Source of the DNA: Gnetum montanum
Taxonomy: Eukaryota; Streptophyta; Gnetopsida; Gnetales; Gnetaceae
Direction: 5' to 3'
Length of the DNA: 64,000 bases
Assembly: GCA_015680685.1 (NCBI GenBank)
Contig: MNCI01006165.1
Span: 117,504-181,503 of the forward strand
Shown here: positions 10,263 through 21,721 of the stretch, in pieces
Numbering within the stretch: the first letter of the stretch is position 1
Layout of the letters: every line of letters starts with the position of its first letter
Translations under genes and position numbers: made by a program
Notes under the pieces: generated by a model
Database searches by the model: none
What the model saw: the letters and a program-made list of their open reading frames with translations, nothing else
What the model was told of the DNA's origin: nothing

Positions 10263-12376
10263 AAAACAACCAAAAAGAACATTAAGCCACACCTATCTTA
10301 GATGAAGTCAAAATGCATAAAGTAAGGAAATCAATGTAATGAAAATTCACTAAAGTGTGCAGACATGGAGTTGTAGAAGCAAATATGTGGTCCAATTTCA
10401 AGCCTTGGCAAGCCATGGGATGCTAGTTTAAGCTCATAGCATACCATCATTTACTAATTTAAGGTCATAGTCGAGCATGGTTTGTGCAAACTGCATTAGT
10501 TTAGGTAAGGGTGGGAGTGCTTAGAATGTGGAGTTAGGCTGGGCATTCACTAGGCAATCAAAAAAATTTAGAAAAATTTTTAAGTGTGGGGACTGCTAGA
10601 AAAATTTTGAAAACTTTTCTAACTCTAGTTGCTATGCTCACCCCTTGCTATGCTTGGTCCCTTGCTATGATCAAGATGAAACTTGGAAAATTTTCCTAAG
10701 TGTGGAATGCTATCTTGGTAGGTAGTGCATTTAATTACCCTGGGAGGGTATATATGCATGTTTCACCAAGGTCAAACTATCATTTTCCAAAGTGAAAATG
10801 AGAAGTTATAGAGCATAGCGTGATTGGAGCAATGACTAAAGCTAAAGCATAGTAATCAAAGCATAATAGCCAAAGCATGATAGGAAACATGATGTGCTAA
10901 AATGAACATTAGCATCCTAGACTTGTCAACATGGATAAGGGAGAGTGAGCACTACATTGTCTACCTTGGGTATAATTAGAGGGATGGGGAGAGATGTCAT
11001 TTTCCAAGTACCCTACTATGCTCTACCCTTATGAAATTTTTACTTTTTTTTGCTTTTCTTGCATTACCTTTCGTTGGGTTTTTGGGACTTAGGACAACCT
11101 ACCTTAGTAGAGACTGCTATTACCATGGCTGCCAAGGTCACCATGACCAAAAAGGAAGGGCAAGTTTGTGGTGGTAAGGGTTTTTCTTACAATGTTTTTT
11201 CTTGTAGATGTGTTTTTCGTGGGCATGGGTGATTAGTTTCATGGTCATGTAAGGCAAGGGTTTTGTTCTTGGTGCTATGTGGGGAATGGAAGAATCAATG
11301 AAAATAAGGGCTTTTTTGGCTATGGCCAGAGCAAGGGGGAAAAGGTAGAAAATGAGGGCTTTGTGGCCACAGCCAAGGCAACCATGACTTGACCATAGAG
11401 GGTCATAAGATACCCTCATCCCTCCTCTTCTTTTTTCTGGATGCATGTGGGGTAGAGAAATTGGGGTTTGGCAGTGGGCCTAGGACCAAAGAGAGAAAAG
11501 AAAGGGGGCCACAAGGCACATGGCACTAGGGGGGATGATTGTTTTTCACATTTTTGGGCCTAAGGCTAGGGAAAGATGAACAGTGTAGCTATGGTGGTGA
11601 TGACCACAGCAGGAAGGCAAGGGTAGGGAGGAAAGGTAGTGATAAACCACAACCATGGGAAGCACCTCAGAGCATAGTGGTGGAGCGTAATGGGGCTAGG
11701 TGGTGCCATGAATGGGGCATGGTGCCTCGAGCAAAAGTGCAACATAGTGGTGGAAGCAACTATTAGTTTTTTATTTTTTTCATATTTTTTCTGATTTGGG
11801 GGCTATGCTCTTAAGGGAGTGTATTTGACAATTAGAAAAAATTTGATGATTTTGGGCACTACACTCCCTAGGAAGCATAGCTGATAATTAGAAATTTTTT
11901 ATCATTTTTCTTGGGTTACGCTCCAAGGGAGGGATAACCCAGAGTTAGAAAAAAATTGAGAATTTTGCTAAATGTAGTAATGAAATGCCAAATATGAAAT
12001 AATGCTAAGTGCAATAATGCAAAGTGCTAGAATGTTACCTATGAAACAAAATGCAATGTATACCAAAGCTTTGCCAAAATGCTAAACTTGCAAAACGAAC
12101 ATGCCAAACTACCAAAATATGCAAATGAAGATGATGCACAATATGTGAATGTAACATGAAATGCTAATGCCACGTTAGTATTGTACCCCAATGAACACGA
12201 GGAGCATCAAATCTATGTATTGACGTCCTATACGCATGGGGCTCAAAGGGGGACCCTAAGGGCATATTAACTTTGCTAGTCATGCTACTCTATGCTAACT
12301 TTCCAAGTGTAATTTAGTGTATTTTTGTGCATCCAATGTATACTAACACTTTTTTGATTTGCTTTTGTAGTTGTAG
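10263..12376. other. Element 1 spacer between RT and the antisense gene
   Basis: No supported gene. It contains a GTTTA minisatellite (10425-10500) and copies of the family's LTR vocabulary: TTGCTATGCTCACC and AAAATTTTTAAGTGTGG near 10570-10700, and a palindrome-like cluster at 11800-11950 (GGCTATGCTCTTAAGG; CACTACACTCCCTAGG with AAGCATAGC; GGTTACGCTCC with GGATAACCC). A GGC-rich, AAGG-rich part (11130-11740) holds only short chance frames. Relative to the plus-strand gene this is the promoter side. Confidence 0.6.
11795..11945. repeat. LTR-like palindrome cluster upstream of the antisense gene, element 1
   Basis: Three units combine a GCTATGCTC/GAGCATAGC-type half site with an ATTAGAAAAAATTT box, the same pairing of motifs as in element 1's LTRs. 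It lies about 430-580 bases before the first recognised exon of the plus-strand gene. Confidence 0.55.
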
Positions 12377-15300
12377 GATATTATTAAAGCCAATCCTCAT
12401 TGTGGTGGAGCTCGTTGGCATCCTCTGTTGTATGAGTGAGATGGTACCAAACACGTCCACATAGCACACACAGTTGGATCACATGGTGGTATGGTTCCAA
12501 CTAGGAGCACCTAAGTTCCTAGTATTCCTACTCCAATACTTCAATGTGATGATGTGATCACACTTAGCAATGAAAGTTACTGGTGTCATCACAGAAACAT
12601 TACTTCTTGTGGCAAACTGTGGCATTCTAAGATCCATGTTTGATGATCCCACTATAGGTGATGGCAAAGCAGGAGGTTCAGGATAAGGTCCTAGGGATGT
12701 TAGGCCTTTGTCCAAGATTTGGTAGATACTAGAGTTCAATTGCTATAGCAAGAGAAACACTTTCTTTATTGCCCAGTGTGTGCATATCCTATTCTAGAAC
12801 CCACCTGGGATAGTGTACTATGCAAGTGGATGAATGTTCCTATGATTTTGCATTATTCATTTGGCTGTTAGCTCATATGAAAGTGCTAACTGCTCATGTT
12901 TATTTCCAGGTTTAGTATTAGTGAGCATTACCTACATGATGAGGAGGGGGCCCTAAACCTAACCCACACTACCCTGTAGGAATTTTTGATCTACAAAGGC
13001 ATTCGTGTAAGGATGATTGGGCAAATTGGATCCAACTTGGTGGAGTACCCTCATTGATATCCAAAGGCCTATGAGAGGTGTCAAATCCATGGCTGGTTGG
13101 ATGCAAAGTAGGTGGATAGTGTGCCTACCATCAAGGAGGCATCAGTTCCACCACTAGCATCATGCACACCTTTTGTCCCATGTAAGCAGTTTATTACTTT
13201 TACTCTCATGTGTTTGCTACTTTGCCCCTTTTCTCATGATGCTAACATTGTTTTCTTTGCCTATATTGCAACTGCTATCACTTCAAGAGAGGTCATAGTA
13301 GTATCCATGGGCTGCACTAAGGTCATCCTCATTATGAATTATGGGGATGTTGAGAGTGCACAACATTGCTTGTGCAACGAGGCCTCGACAGAGTTGACTA
13401 GTAGGCTCACATAGGTTGGGTTGATGGACCTTTTCTTGGCCCTTAGCCTAGGCATGCTAGTGGTTGAAATGGTCACTATTATCAATTCCTTCAATGAAGA
13501 CACTCATCACTTTGTCACATGGGTACATGGTGTGAGGGTGGTCATGGTTCTTACTAATGACTTCTTTGTGGACCTCTTTGGCCTCCCCTCTAATGGTTTG
13601 TTGATTACTAATAAGACCAATAGAGAGGTGGACCATGGAGGTGATATCGAGAAATAGCTAGGTACTTCCTAATCTCACAAAGACATACTCATCAAGAACA
13701 TATGGGTGCCTATGGTCTATGAACTTTACCCTCTCTTCTATGCCCACATGTTTTTGATCTACTCTCCTAAGGAAAAACCCTTAGGATGGAGTAGGCTCAA
13801 GTGATGAGGGATGTGCTAGAGGAGGGTACAAGGTATAACTGGGCCTCTCACCCTACTAGTAGCCTACATGCTAAGATCGTAAAGGATGTCACAATCTCCA
13901 GGTAAGGTTGCATGTGCACTTCACTTTCTTCTCAGGATGCTTGCAAAGGTTTGTAGAGTTTTTGGTGGTTCACGAAGATAGAAGATGGGTGGTGTAGAAC
14001 CACACATATCTATCAAGGCCATGGATAAAGCACTTGTTTGCTACCATGNGTTTTCTACCATGTGCACACAAGACCCCCCATAGGTGATTGGTAATCCATT
14101 TTACATAATGACTAAAGGTCCTTAAGTGTGATCTCACTACTCACATGATAGTGTAGGTGAGCCTCCACTGACTGATATTGGGAACTTGGCCAGGGGAGAG
14201 TGTTACATTGTCAAAATGGTGGGACCATCTAAGGTAAAGATTAAGAGGCCACATCTCACAAAGGAGCCTACATGAAAGCTCAAGAAAGTAGGTAGCAAGA
14301 AGATCTACCTAAATTTCTATGACTTGCACATAGATGTTACAGGTTAGTATGAGTCATTGGATGCACTTCTTTCTTTTTTTTACATTTATTGTGTTTATGT
14401 TTTTATATATTTTTTATGGCATGCTATGTTATTTTATGTTGTTATGCTAAGTGCCAATGTGCTAACTTTGACATGTATGTAAATTGTTAAAATTAGGTGA
14501 GAGGGCAGCCGAAGCAATGACAGAAGTAGTAGTATAGAAGATCCCTCCTCAAACTAAGGAGGGAGAAACACAGGAGGAGGAGCTGCATGAGGCTACAAAG
14601 GTCCTCCAATAGTTAGAGGAGGTGGGACTACTTCACCCCAATGGGGATAATTTTGATAGCCTCTTTGATGGTGTGCAGCTAGGTGATTCCCTTGCTTTCA
14701 CACCTAAGGGTTTGCTAGGTATGTGCTCTACCTTGCCATCTATTATTGCTAGCTTTCTACTCTTCCATCATTGGCTTCTTGACTATTACTAAATGTGTTA
14801 TTGTGTTGTAGCCATAATGGTACCTACCAAAAGTCCAACATCCACCTCTACCTACTGCATGGAGTCATGGGTAGAGGCATCTGACAAGTTCACCTTCATG
14901 GAAGGTCTAGTTGAGGACATGATGGACGACCTACAGTAGGTAGATCCCAAGCTCGGTATGCATGCGATGTTACTTTGATTATCTTTCTTAAATGATTTGA
15001 CACTTGGTTCGTGACTAATACTATTTTGCTTATTGTATGCCAATAGGTTCTAAGCTTTGCTGGGGTCCAAGTAGGATGGCCAGAGTGGATGCCATCCCTG
15101 AGTTTTCCCTTGAGGTGGAGCAAGTGCCCCGTTGTGTGTACAAGGTGGCAGGTAAGTATGCACTTTCAAGTCCAATAGAAGTATGGGTTTTCAAGTGCAC
15201 TTGCAAGTACCTTTGAAAGTGGGTACATGAGCTCTAGGATAGGACAATAAGCCAAGATTCCAAGATGGGGGACCTGTAGTCCATTTTTGACTTCCTTGCA

Positions 15301-15960
15301 GCTTGAGCACAAGGGGACTATACTTTGTGGATAGCCAAGATTGACTATGGCAAGTACTGGTTGGCAACACAAGGTAAGAACAAGGCCACCAAAGAGATCA
15401 TCGAGCAATGGTTATAGATAGACTTACTTGCTTGAAAAATAAAGATTAGAAAGATTATAACATAAAGGTGTAATAGTAGAGGTAGACTTAGAAGAACCAC
15501 AAACACCACTACAAGAATGAGTAAGATGCATACCTTAACTAGTACAAGAAGGAGTTTGTCAAATTCCATTACTATGATATGTTCCTTGAGGAAACAGGCA
15601 GGACATGGGGTTAATGAGTGGGCCTTCAGAGAGGTAGATTACTATGCCCTCAAGGGAGGCTTCCTTTGTTACATTTTCAATGGAACCGCTTACATGGACT
15701 TCCATGATAAAGGCAAGATCCTTGCAGGTATTGACCTTGGCCAAGAGGACTTGACACAGCTATTAGAGGCCAAAATACTCCAACGCTTGGAAGAGGGCCT
15801 TGATAGATTGCCTCCAGAGACAGATGCATATTGTGCATTTGTAAATTGATTAGTTATCTTGCATTGCTTTGAATAGGCACCAAGTAATGCTACAGGCCCC
15901 AACAGAATGGCAGAGGAAGAGGAAGAGGAGCCTCAACCCCCACCAAACCTCACTAGCTAA
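12377..15960 (+). pseudogene. Antisense multi-exon gene of element 1 (copy 1), unknown function
   Basis: I do not recognise the family. Exon by exon it matches the copies at 24275-30601 and 49727-54668. Approximate exons: 12377-12824, 12910-13181, 13269-14342, 14497-14718, 14812-14955, 15047-15840, 15877-15960. The first recognised exon has the conserved PILIVVELVGIL segment, the next YERCQIHGWL. The long exon has VGLMDLF, INSFNEDTHHF, VHGVRVVMVLTNDFFVDLFGLP and HYSHDSVG. The last exon is short, with an acidic run (AEEEEEEP) and a proper stop. Donors GTAAGC, GTTAGT, GTATGT, GTATGC and GTAAAT and acceptors ending in AG frame most exons; the 5' border of the long exon is mutated. Phases 1, 1 and 0 of the last three introns equal those of element 2. 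Several in-frame stops show decay. The first (5') exon was not found. Confidence 0.75.
13421..13657 (+). pseudogene. Conserved FGLP block of the antisense protein, copy 1
   Basis: This open stretch is the best preserved part of the first antisense copy. It contains VTIINSFNED, then VRVVMVLTNDFFVDLFGLPS, NG and NKTNREV. Element 2 has IVDSFNDEV, TTEFFLDFFGLPSDG and DKANREG in the same order (28008-28160). Element 3 has IIDSFNK and TLCDLFG (52440-52540). The V-x-G-V...FF-x-D-x-FGLP-x-x-G spacing loosely recalls the LGLP-x-x-G block of some plant transposon-derived proteins; that link is a guess. Confidence 0.6.
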
Positions 15961-16132
15961 GTAGTCCTGATGTAGCCTACTATTGGGAAATTTTGCATTT
16001 CTTGGCCATTTTTGTTGTACAGTCATGCCATGTATTTGGTTGATGGATTAATGAAAATGGATTATTAACAAGCTATCTTTGCTATGTGGATTGCATATGA
16101 CGTAAAGTTTGGCATTTCTCTTGCTAAGTATT
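15961..16132. other. Element 1 DNA left of the nested insertion
   Basis: AT-rich sequence after the antisense gene's stop, comparable to 30602-30990 in element 2. It ends at the TG that opens element 2's LTR. Element 1 resumes at about 37851 with the GTTTA minisatellite, which is what element 2 shows in the same place. The two flanks therefore belong together. Confidence 0.6.
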
Positions 16133-18375
16133 TGTACCGTCCAAAATCATTGGTGAGAGGCTAGAATGAATAGACATTGAGAGAACTATGGATGAAACAG
16201 TAAGACCCTGCCTTCACCTAAGGGCAAGTTAAAAAGTAATGGAGGCAAACTACCTTGAATGGTCCACACATGGATCAAACGAGGACTTCCTCAAATGTAC
16301 GCAATTGCGATACATTGGGTTATACATAAACAAATTCAAAACTAAATGTAAACAAATGAAAATGAATGTAAACTTTTTAAGCGAAAAAAAGAGGAAAAAT
16401 GTGAATAGGAAAAATAGTTTAAACTACAAGAATCTAGGCAATAATGCAAAATTTTTGTATTGATAAACAATTACAATGTGCACCGATCAAAACACATTCA
16501 CGGATTGGTCGCAAGGCAGACGTTTAGCCCCAATGAATGAGAACGGATGCTAGGAAGATGCAGGTTTTGGATTGCAGGAGTATAGCATCCAAGTCTGTAT
16601 GAAGCCTAGCGTATGAGATTGATTCCTAGATTTCCTAAGTGTGTGAGATTCCCTCTTTCCAACCCTGATCTACTAGAAAAATAGGGGATTTATAGGATCT
16701 TGGGCGTGAGATTTGAATCTGGGAGAAGATCAGTGGCTTTAGGGTGACAAAAATTCAGATCAACTAACAGGTGTGTGCATTGACTAGATGCACGAAATGT
16801 TACAATGTATAGCATCTAGCATAACCAAATTTTATGCGGGCGTATGAAACCCATAGTGTATGACCTTGGCACGCTGAAAGACTTTGAAATTTACTAAAGA
16901 ATCTTTATGTTACAACAAATAATGGTATCTCTAGCCTCCTGAAACTATGATCTGGCATGTTTTGGTGTCTTAGTGTCAGCATCCAGCATCTGGTGTATGA
17001 TCATCCAGCATATGAAACAAAAATGATGAATTTGGAGCCAACTTTAGATCTCTAAAGCTTGTTCCAAGAGTGGATCTGGATGCCTGAGGTCCAGAGGGTA
17101 CTGCTTGTCGAATTTGAGCTTGTTTGGAGGTTGTTTTGGCTCTATTTTGGCTGGTCATGCTATGTTCACACTGTGCAACATGAGAAAAGTGTGATCCCAA
17201 TGTGACCAAGTATTCGTGCTCTATTTTGAGCTAATTTTTGGACGCTGATCCCCCTTTTTTTGATGCTTGACTGCCGCCTATTCACCGGGGTGGTCTGGGT
17301 GTTGATTTTTACTCTGTTTTATTTCTGTTTTAGGCCTATTTAGTTTGGTCACACTATGCGTACGTTGTGTAGTGTGACCAAAGTGTGGCCCCAGCATAAC
17401 CAAGCTTAAATGACACATTTGAAGCCCAAATCATAAATTGTTGAAGCCTGCAGACATGTACAAGTGCTGTTGGTACTTGGGGATTGCTTGGATGTCAAAG
17501 ATGCTCCCTAAAACTACTTGTTTTGCCCTACTTTTGTTTGGTCACGCTGTGCAGCGTGACCTCAGCATGACTAACTAAAAATGCATTATTTGAAGCCTAA
17601 ATTTGGATTTTCAGGGGCCTATGAGCAAGTAGGATTTTTTCCTATCCTTTGGGGATGTAGTCCATGATGAAAACTTGCCTAAAATTGCTTGGTTCCAACT
17701 ATTTTTGGTTGGTCACACTGTGGTCATGCTATACAACATGACCAAAATGTGACCCTAGCGTGAACAACTAAAAGTGTTATATTTGAGGCCCAAATTTTGA
17801 TTTTCTAGCACCTGTGAACATGTACAATTGTTTCCTAGCTCTCGAGAGTCAAATTCATGTCAAAATTCTTCCTAGAGGTGCCTGAATTAAGCTGTTCTTG
17901 TTTGGTCACGTTGTGCAGCATGATCTCAACGTGACTAACTGAGAATGAGTCAAAACATGTGATTTTGGGGTTGAATCTTAGAGTTCCTAAAGGATGGGAG
18001 CTGTAGGGGGCACCGGTTAAGCTTATGAAGGGTTTGTGTGCTTGAATCTAGGCTGTTTGAACCTGATTTTAGGGCTCTAGAAGTTGGTCATGTTGTACAC
18101 ACACTAGTCATATGCTGGGCAACGTGACCAAAGTGTGTGTGACCAAACATGCAGTTTTTGGGGCTAAAACTTTTGATTTTTGATGTCGAGACTTGCTGTA
18201 ATCATCTGTGGGCCCCTAGGGAACCTTTCTTGCTCCATTGCTCACTCCATTGTGTGTCATTTCATGCCGTTTTAGCGACTCTCAAGTTTGGTCACGTTGT
18301 ACTCATGTTAGGCAGTAGCATGACTTAGCTTAATTCTTGTCTAAAAGTGCTAGGCCAAAATTTTATGGTGTTTCA
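16133..18375 (-). repeat. Element 2 3' LTR (left, complete)
   Basis: It begins TGTACCGTCCAAAATC and ends TTTTATGGTGTTTCA, so TG...CA, 2,243 bp. It aligns with 35757-37850 over all but its last 145 bases or so. The part near 16133 (U5 side in minus orientation) is non-repetitive; 17100-18320 (U3 side) is a tandem array. No coding sequence. Confidence 0.88.
17140..18330. repeat. ~185-bp tandem array with GGTCACGCTG/CAGCGTGACC palindromes (3' LTR of element 2)
   Basis: Palindrome centres recur near 17165, 17363, 17550, 17732, 17915, 18100 and 18315, a period of about 182-210 bases. The copy at 17540-17561 has perfect 10-bp arms GGTCACGCTG and CAGCGTGACC around a TG centre. 17347-17379 has perfect arms GGTCACACTA and TAGTGTGACC 13 bases apart. 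Each is followed by AAAGTGTGRCCCCAGC and a conserved TTTGAAGCCCAAATT-type segment. The other LTR carries the same array (36750-37770). Confidence 0.85.
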
Positions 18376-18443
18376 TTGGCCCCTCTTGGTTGACGCCTAG
18401 AGGAATCCACTTGAGAGGCATCAACAAAGAAGTAAAAAACACC
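18367..18443 (-). promoter_or_regulatory. Hairpin spanning the polypurine tract and 3' LTR edge, element 2
   Basis: Arms GTTGACGCCT (18389-18398) and AGGCATCAAC (18416-18425) pair, with one G-U wobble in the sense (minus-strand) RNA. Outer arms GGTGTTT (18367-18373, inside the LTR end) and AAACACC (18437-18443) also pair. The polypurine tract AAGAGGGGCC (complement of about 18378-18387) lies between inner and outer arm. The same layout with different bases occurs in element 1 (4661-4733). Confidence 0.7.
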
Positions 18444-19534
18444 ACAAGTGACTTAGCATTCAGCACTGTCCGTCGGGCACTTGGTCGGATGTCATCGCGC
18501 CACGTTCAGAAGTACATTGGATCGAGGAATGAAATTTTGAATACATGGAAAGCAGGTTGTAACTATGGAGTTGGGGTTTGATCGAGGGATTTTTTTGTTT
18601 AATGGTGGGAGAGGAATGCTCTTGTGAATAAGTCATGTTGGTCCTTATCTATAGCCAGTGTCTAGCAGACTTGGGACCAAGGCATGAGATTTGCATCCTT
18701 TGGAGGAACATCCTGTTTAAGAGAACCTATTGTCATAACCAAAGCCACGTGATGAGGTGGTGCTTTCTTTGGAGAAACAGGATCTTTGTTGAGTGTCAAA
18801 GAGAACCTGTTGTCCAATAGCCAAAGCCACACAGTGGGATGCAACATGATTATTTGAGACACGAGTGTTTTCTTCCAAGACAAGTACCTTTCCACCTGGG
18901 GCTTGTATGGGAAGTGCCAAGGGTCTTGTGATGGATTTTGCTCTTTGATTTTTTTATTTATTTATTTTTTATTTTTATCTTTTTTTTGGATAGAGCTCTC
19001 TTTGAATGTTATACTCGTGCTCATGTGCTTATATCTATTTTATGTCTTGTGCTGTGTTTTGCAATTGTCTGGAGAGTTACAATGTCCAACCATGTGTTCA
19101 AAGTTTTGGGGTGACTAGGATGTATCCAAGAAATGTAACTGAATAGGATAGAGAGAACATGTTAGGGAATAAGGGATGTATTGGGAATTGGAAATGTACT
19201 TGTGAATGGTTTGATTAATCTGGTACCATGCATCAGGAACAATGTCGTACTTCGTCACCGTGATGAAGTGCATCCATGTACAAACACTTCTGGGTGTCAT
19301 CCTGCAAACACAACTCCAAGAAGACAAGAAAACCATGAGTGAATGAGTTAGATTAACACTTTGAGCATGGATGCAACCAATGGGATGAAGACACCACATG
19401 CAACTGCAGGCAAACAAAATTAAGCAGCAGCAATGTTGTCAGAGTCCATGTGATGAATTCATTCATGTAGCAGGTTGATGAAGGCATGCCATTTGATTAC
19501 AGCAATAGATTAGTAAGCCAATGAAGAAGTTGCC
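18444..19534 (-). other. Element 2 3' untranslated region
   Basis: No gene supported. A long T-rich run lies at 18950-18990. At 19230-19345 the minus strand has a strong acceptor-like site (GGAGTTGTGTTTGCAG, then GATGACACCCAGAAG) opening a short frame; the block is conserved in elements 1 and 3. GTGACGAAGT-like words recur. A role as a last small exon after integrase is possible but unproven. Confidence 0.45.
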
Positions 19535-19850
19535 AATTTATAGTCTTGGCGGACTGTCTTGGATTAGTTTTACGTCATAACCCATTGGACGTAGCCAGTT
19601 TAGCGTCATAGTAGACAGTGCAATGCTAGTTTATAGTCGTGGTGGACTATGGGAAGGCAAGCTAGTTTATAGTCTTAGCAAACCCTATCAGATGAGAGTG
19701 TGGTAGTTTACTATCATTCTGGATGATCTGTGGTATCAGTTTTAGGTCATGATGTTAGGACCGCTCTGCGGTATCAATTTATTATCATGATTCTAGGATG
19801 AATCTGTGGTATCAGTTTACTGTCGTGATGCCAGGATGAGTGCATACCTT
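19535..19850. repeat. GTTTA minisatellite after integrase, element 2
   Basis: Units share AGTTTA(T/C)(A/T)GTC(A/G)T followed by GG(A/T/C)(G/C)GA. They include GTATCAGTTTACTGTCGTGA and CTAGTTTATAGTC words. It matches in position the array at 6300-6725 of element 1. Confidence 0.7.
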
Positions 19851-19864
19851 AGGCTTTATTCAGA

Positions 19865-20960
19865 CATAAAATGACTTGAGGTACATGTGATTTGTTGGAT
19901 GAGTAAGCTCGTTACCATCCATATTAGTTAGTTTGAACGCTCCTTTTTTTATGCTTTGGTGACCACGTAAGGCCCTTTCCAGTTGGCTGATAATTTCTCT
20001 GAGTGTTCATGGACCGTCTGAAGGACAAGGTCACCTTCCTTGATCGGGCGCTTGCGAATGTCATTTTGATGTCGTCGTCGTTGTTGCTTCTAGTACCACT
20101 CGATTTTATCCAGTGTGCTTGTTCGTTCTTCCTCCACCAAGTCAAGGTCAACAATGCATGATTCATTATTTTGACCTTCATTGAGGAGTCTAAAGAGTGT
20201 GATCCGCAAGGAAGGTACCTACAACTCCAAAGGTAAAATAGCTTCTGAACCATAAACAAGACTATATGGTGGTTTACCTGTGGATGTTCTGTGCATCGTT
20301 CAATATGCCCATAGCGCGTAAACTAGCTATTTGTGCCATCCTCTTTTGCTCTAATTAAGCATTTTCTTGAGCACCATGATGACCATTTTATTCATGGATT
20401 CTTCTTGACCATTGCTCTGGGGATAGTATGGTGATGAAAACAAATGTTTGATGCCTAGGCTCTCAAAAAAGGTTTTGGTTTCAACACTACTGAATTATGG
20501 CCCGTTATCAATGATTATGGTCATTGGAATGCCAAAAGGAGTCATAATGTTTTCAAGGAAAAATTTGTATACTTGTTTTGATGTGGTCTTCCTAAGAGGA
20601 ATAGCTTCTACCCATTTTGTGAAATATTCTGTTGTGGTTATAATGAAGCTATGTCCTACGAAAGATGGGGGAGTTATTGGTCTGATGATGTATAACCCCC
20701 ATTTCTGGAAAGTCCATGTGATTTGAGCTGTATGCAACTCATTAGGGGGCACATGTATGAGATTACCATGTTTTTGACAGATGTTGCACATTTTGACTTT
20801 GGAGAAATAGTTGTACTCCATGTGCGACTAATAGTAGCCTAAACGTCTAATTTTGGTTGCCATTTCCTTGGGTGCTATGTGCCCTCTGCAAAGCCCTTCA
20901 TGAACTTGCTCCACGATGGTTTGGCCATCGGTGCTACTAACACACACTAACAAAATTCCT
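19865..20960 (-). pseudogene. Element 2 integrase, near-complete with stops
   Basis: Minus strand, in order: VHEGLCRGHIAPKEMATKIR (near 20850-20910), zinc-region remnant CNICQKHGNLIHVPPNEL (about 20735-20790), catalytic core with WGLYIIRPI (the usual first Asp reads Tyr), EYFTKWVEAIPLRKT and IIDNGP (second Asp kept, near 20500), then FFESLGIKHLFSSPYYPQSN and GQEESMN (catalytic Glu kept). The C-terminal GPY module NWKGPYVVTKA, then LTNMDGNELTHPTNHM and YLKSFYV, closes at about 19865. Length fits Ty3/gypsy integrase. The Asp-to-Tyr change and several stops make it inactive. Confidence 0.9.
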
Positions 20961-21016
20961 TCATAGGATCTATGGCATAGCGTGTCCCCTACTAGTGCAT
21001 ACTGCCAAGAGCATTT

Positions 21017-21688
21017 TCACACTGCGTCCTTCTGAGCATTCATTAGATGTTGAGGTGGTTCACCATGTAGAAGGTACTCCTTTATGTCATCATACCATTC
21101 CATGGCGTGTGTTGTGCTAATGAATGCTATGGGTAGTTCATCGAAAGTGTCAGTTATGGGCTTGGTACAACTCATTATGGAACTGGGCAATACATTAAAC
21201 ATGTCAAGTGAAATGTTTAGGGCTAGTGTTGCAAGTGCATCTGCAATGGTATTGTCACTTCTGGAAACATGTTGCACATCTATGTTTGTGAATTTTTTCA
21301 ACAGGTGTTTTTCCAAGTCGTAGTATGGTTGTAAATGTAAAGCTTGACATGCATATACATCTATGACCTGATTGATGACTAATTGTGAGTTGCCTCTAAC
21401 TACAAGCCATGTGGTTTCTAAAGTTAGTGCTACCATGAGACCTCTAGGAAGACCTTCGTACTCTGCCATGTTGTTAGTACAAGGAAGGTTTAAACAATAA
21501 GCAAAGGGTCGAATCTCCCCAAAGGGATATGTGATAACTATTGCAGTACTTCCTCCTCGGGAAGTCGATGTTCCATCAAAATTTAGGATTGCATCATAGT
21601 TATCAAGAACTATGTCTACTGTGTTTACGTTCTCATCAGGAAATTCTAGGTTGATCATTACTTGGTCTTGTATCGATGATGCAGTCAT
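21017..21688 (-). pseudogene. Element 2 second (plant/archaeal-type) RNase H
   Basis: A continuous frame of 223 codons. Motifs: ILNFDGTSTSRGGSTAIVI (first acidic site), FAYCLNLPCTNNMAEYEG (second), LVVRGNSQLVINQV (family GDSxLVI; the Asp is replaced by Asn), QHVSRSDNTIADALATLA (last acidic site). After the domain comes the linker EWYDDIKEYLLHGEPPQHL and AQKD toward integrase. This extra RNase H next to a degenerate Ty3 RNase H defines the Tat lineage. It degrades RNA in RNA-DNA hybrids during reverse transcription. It is well kept compared with neighbouring domains. Confidence 0.9.
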
Positions 21689-21721
21689 TTGATTAACTAT
21701 AGCTTGACCTTTAACTGATGA

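Noticed and set aside
11130-11770. A gene in the G-rich part of the element 1 spacer
   Set aside because: Frames on both strands are short, lack conserved motifs and have no counterpart in element 2 or 3.
12377-15960. A normal host gene that happens to lie between transposons
   Set aside because: Homologous copies occupy the same position in two other giant elements, and all carry premature stops.
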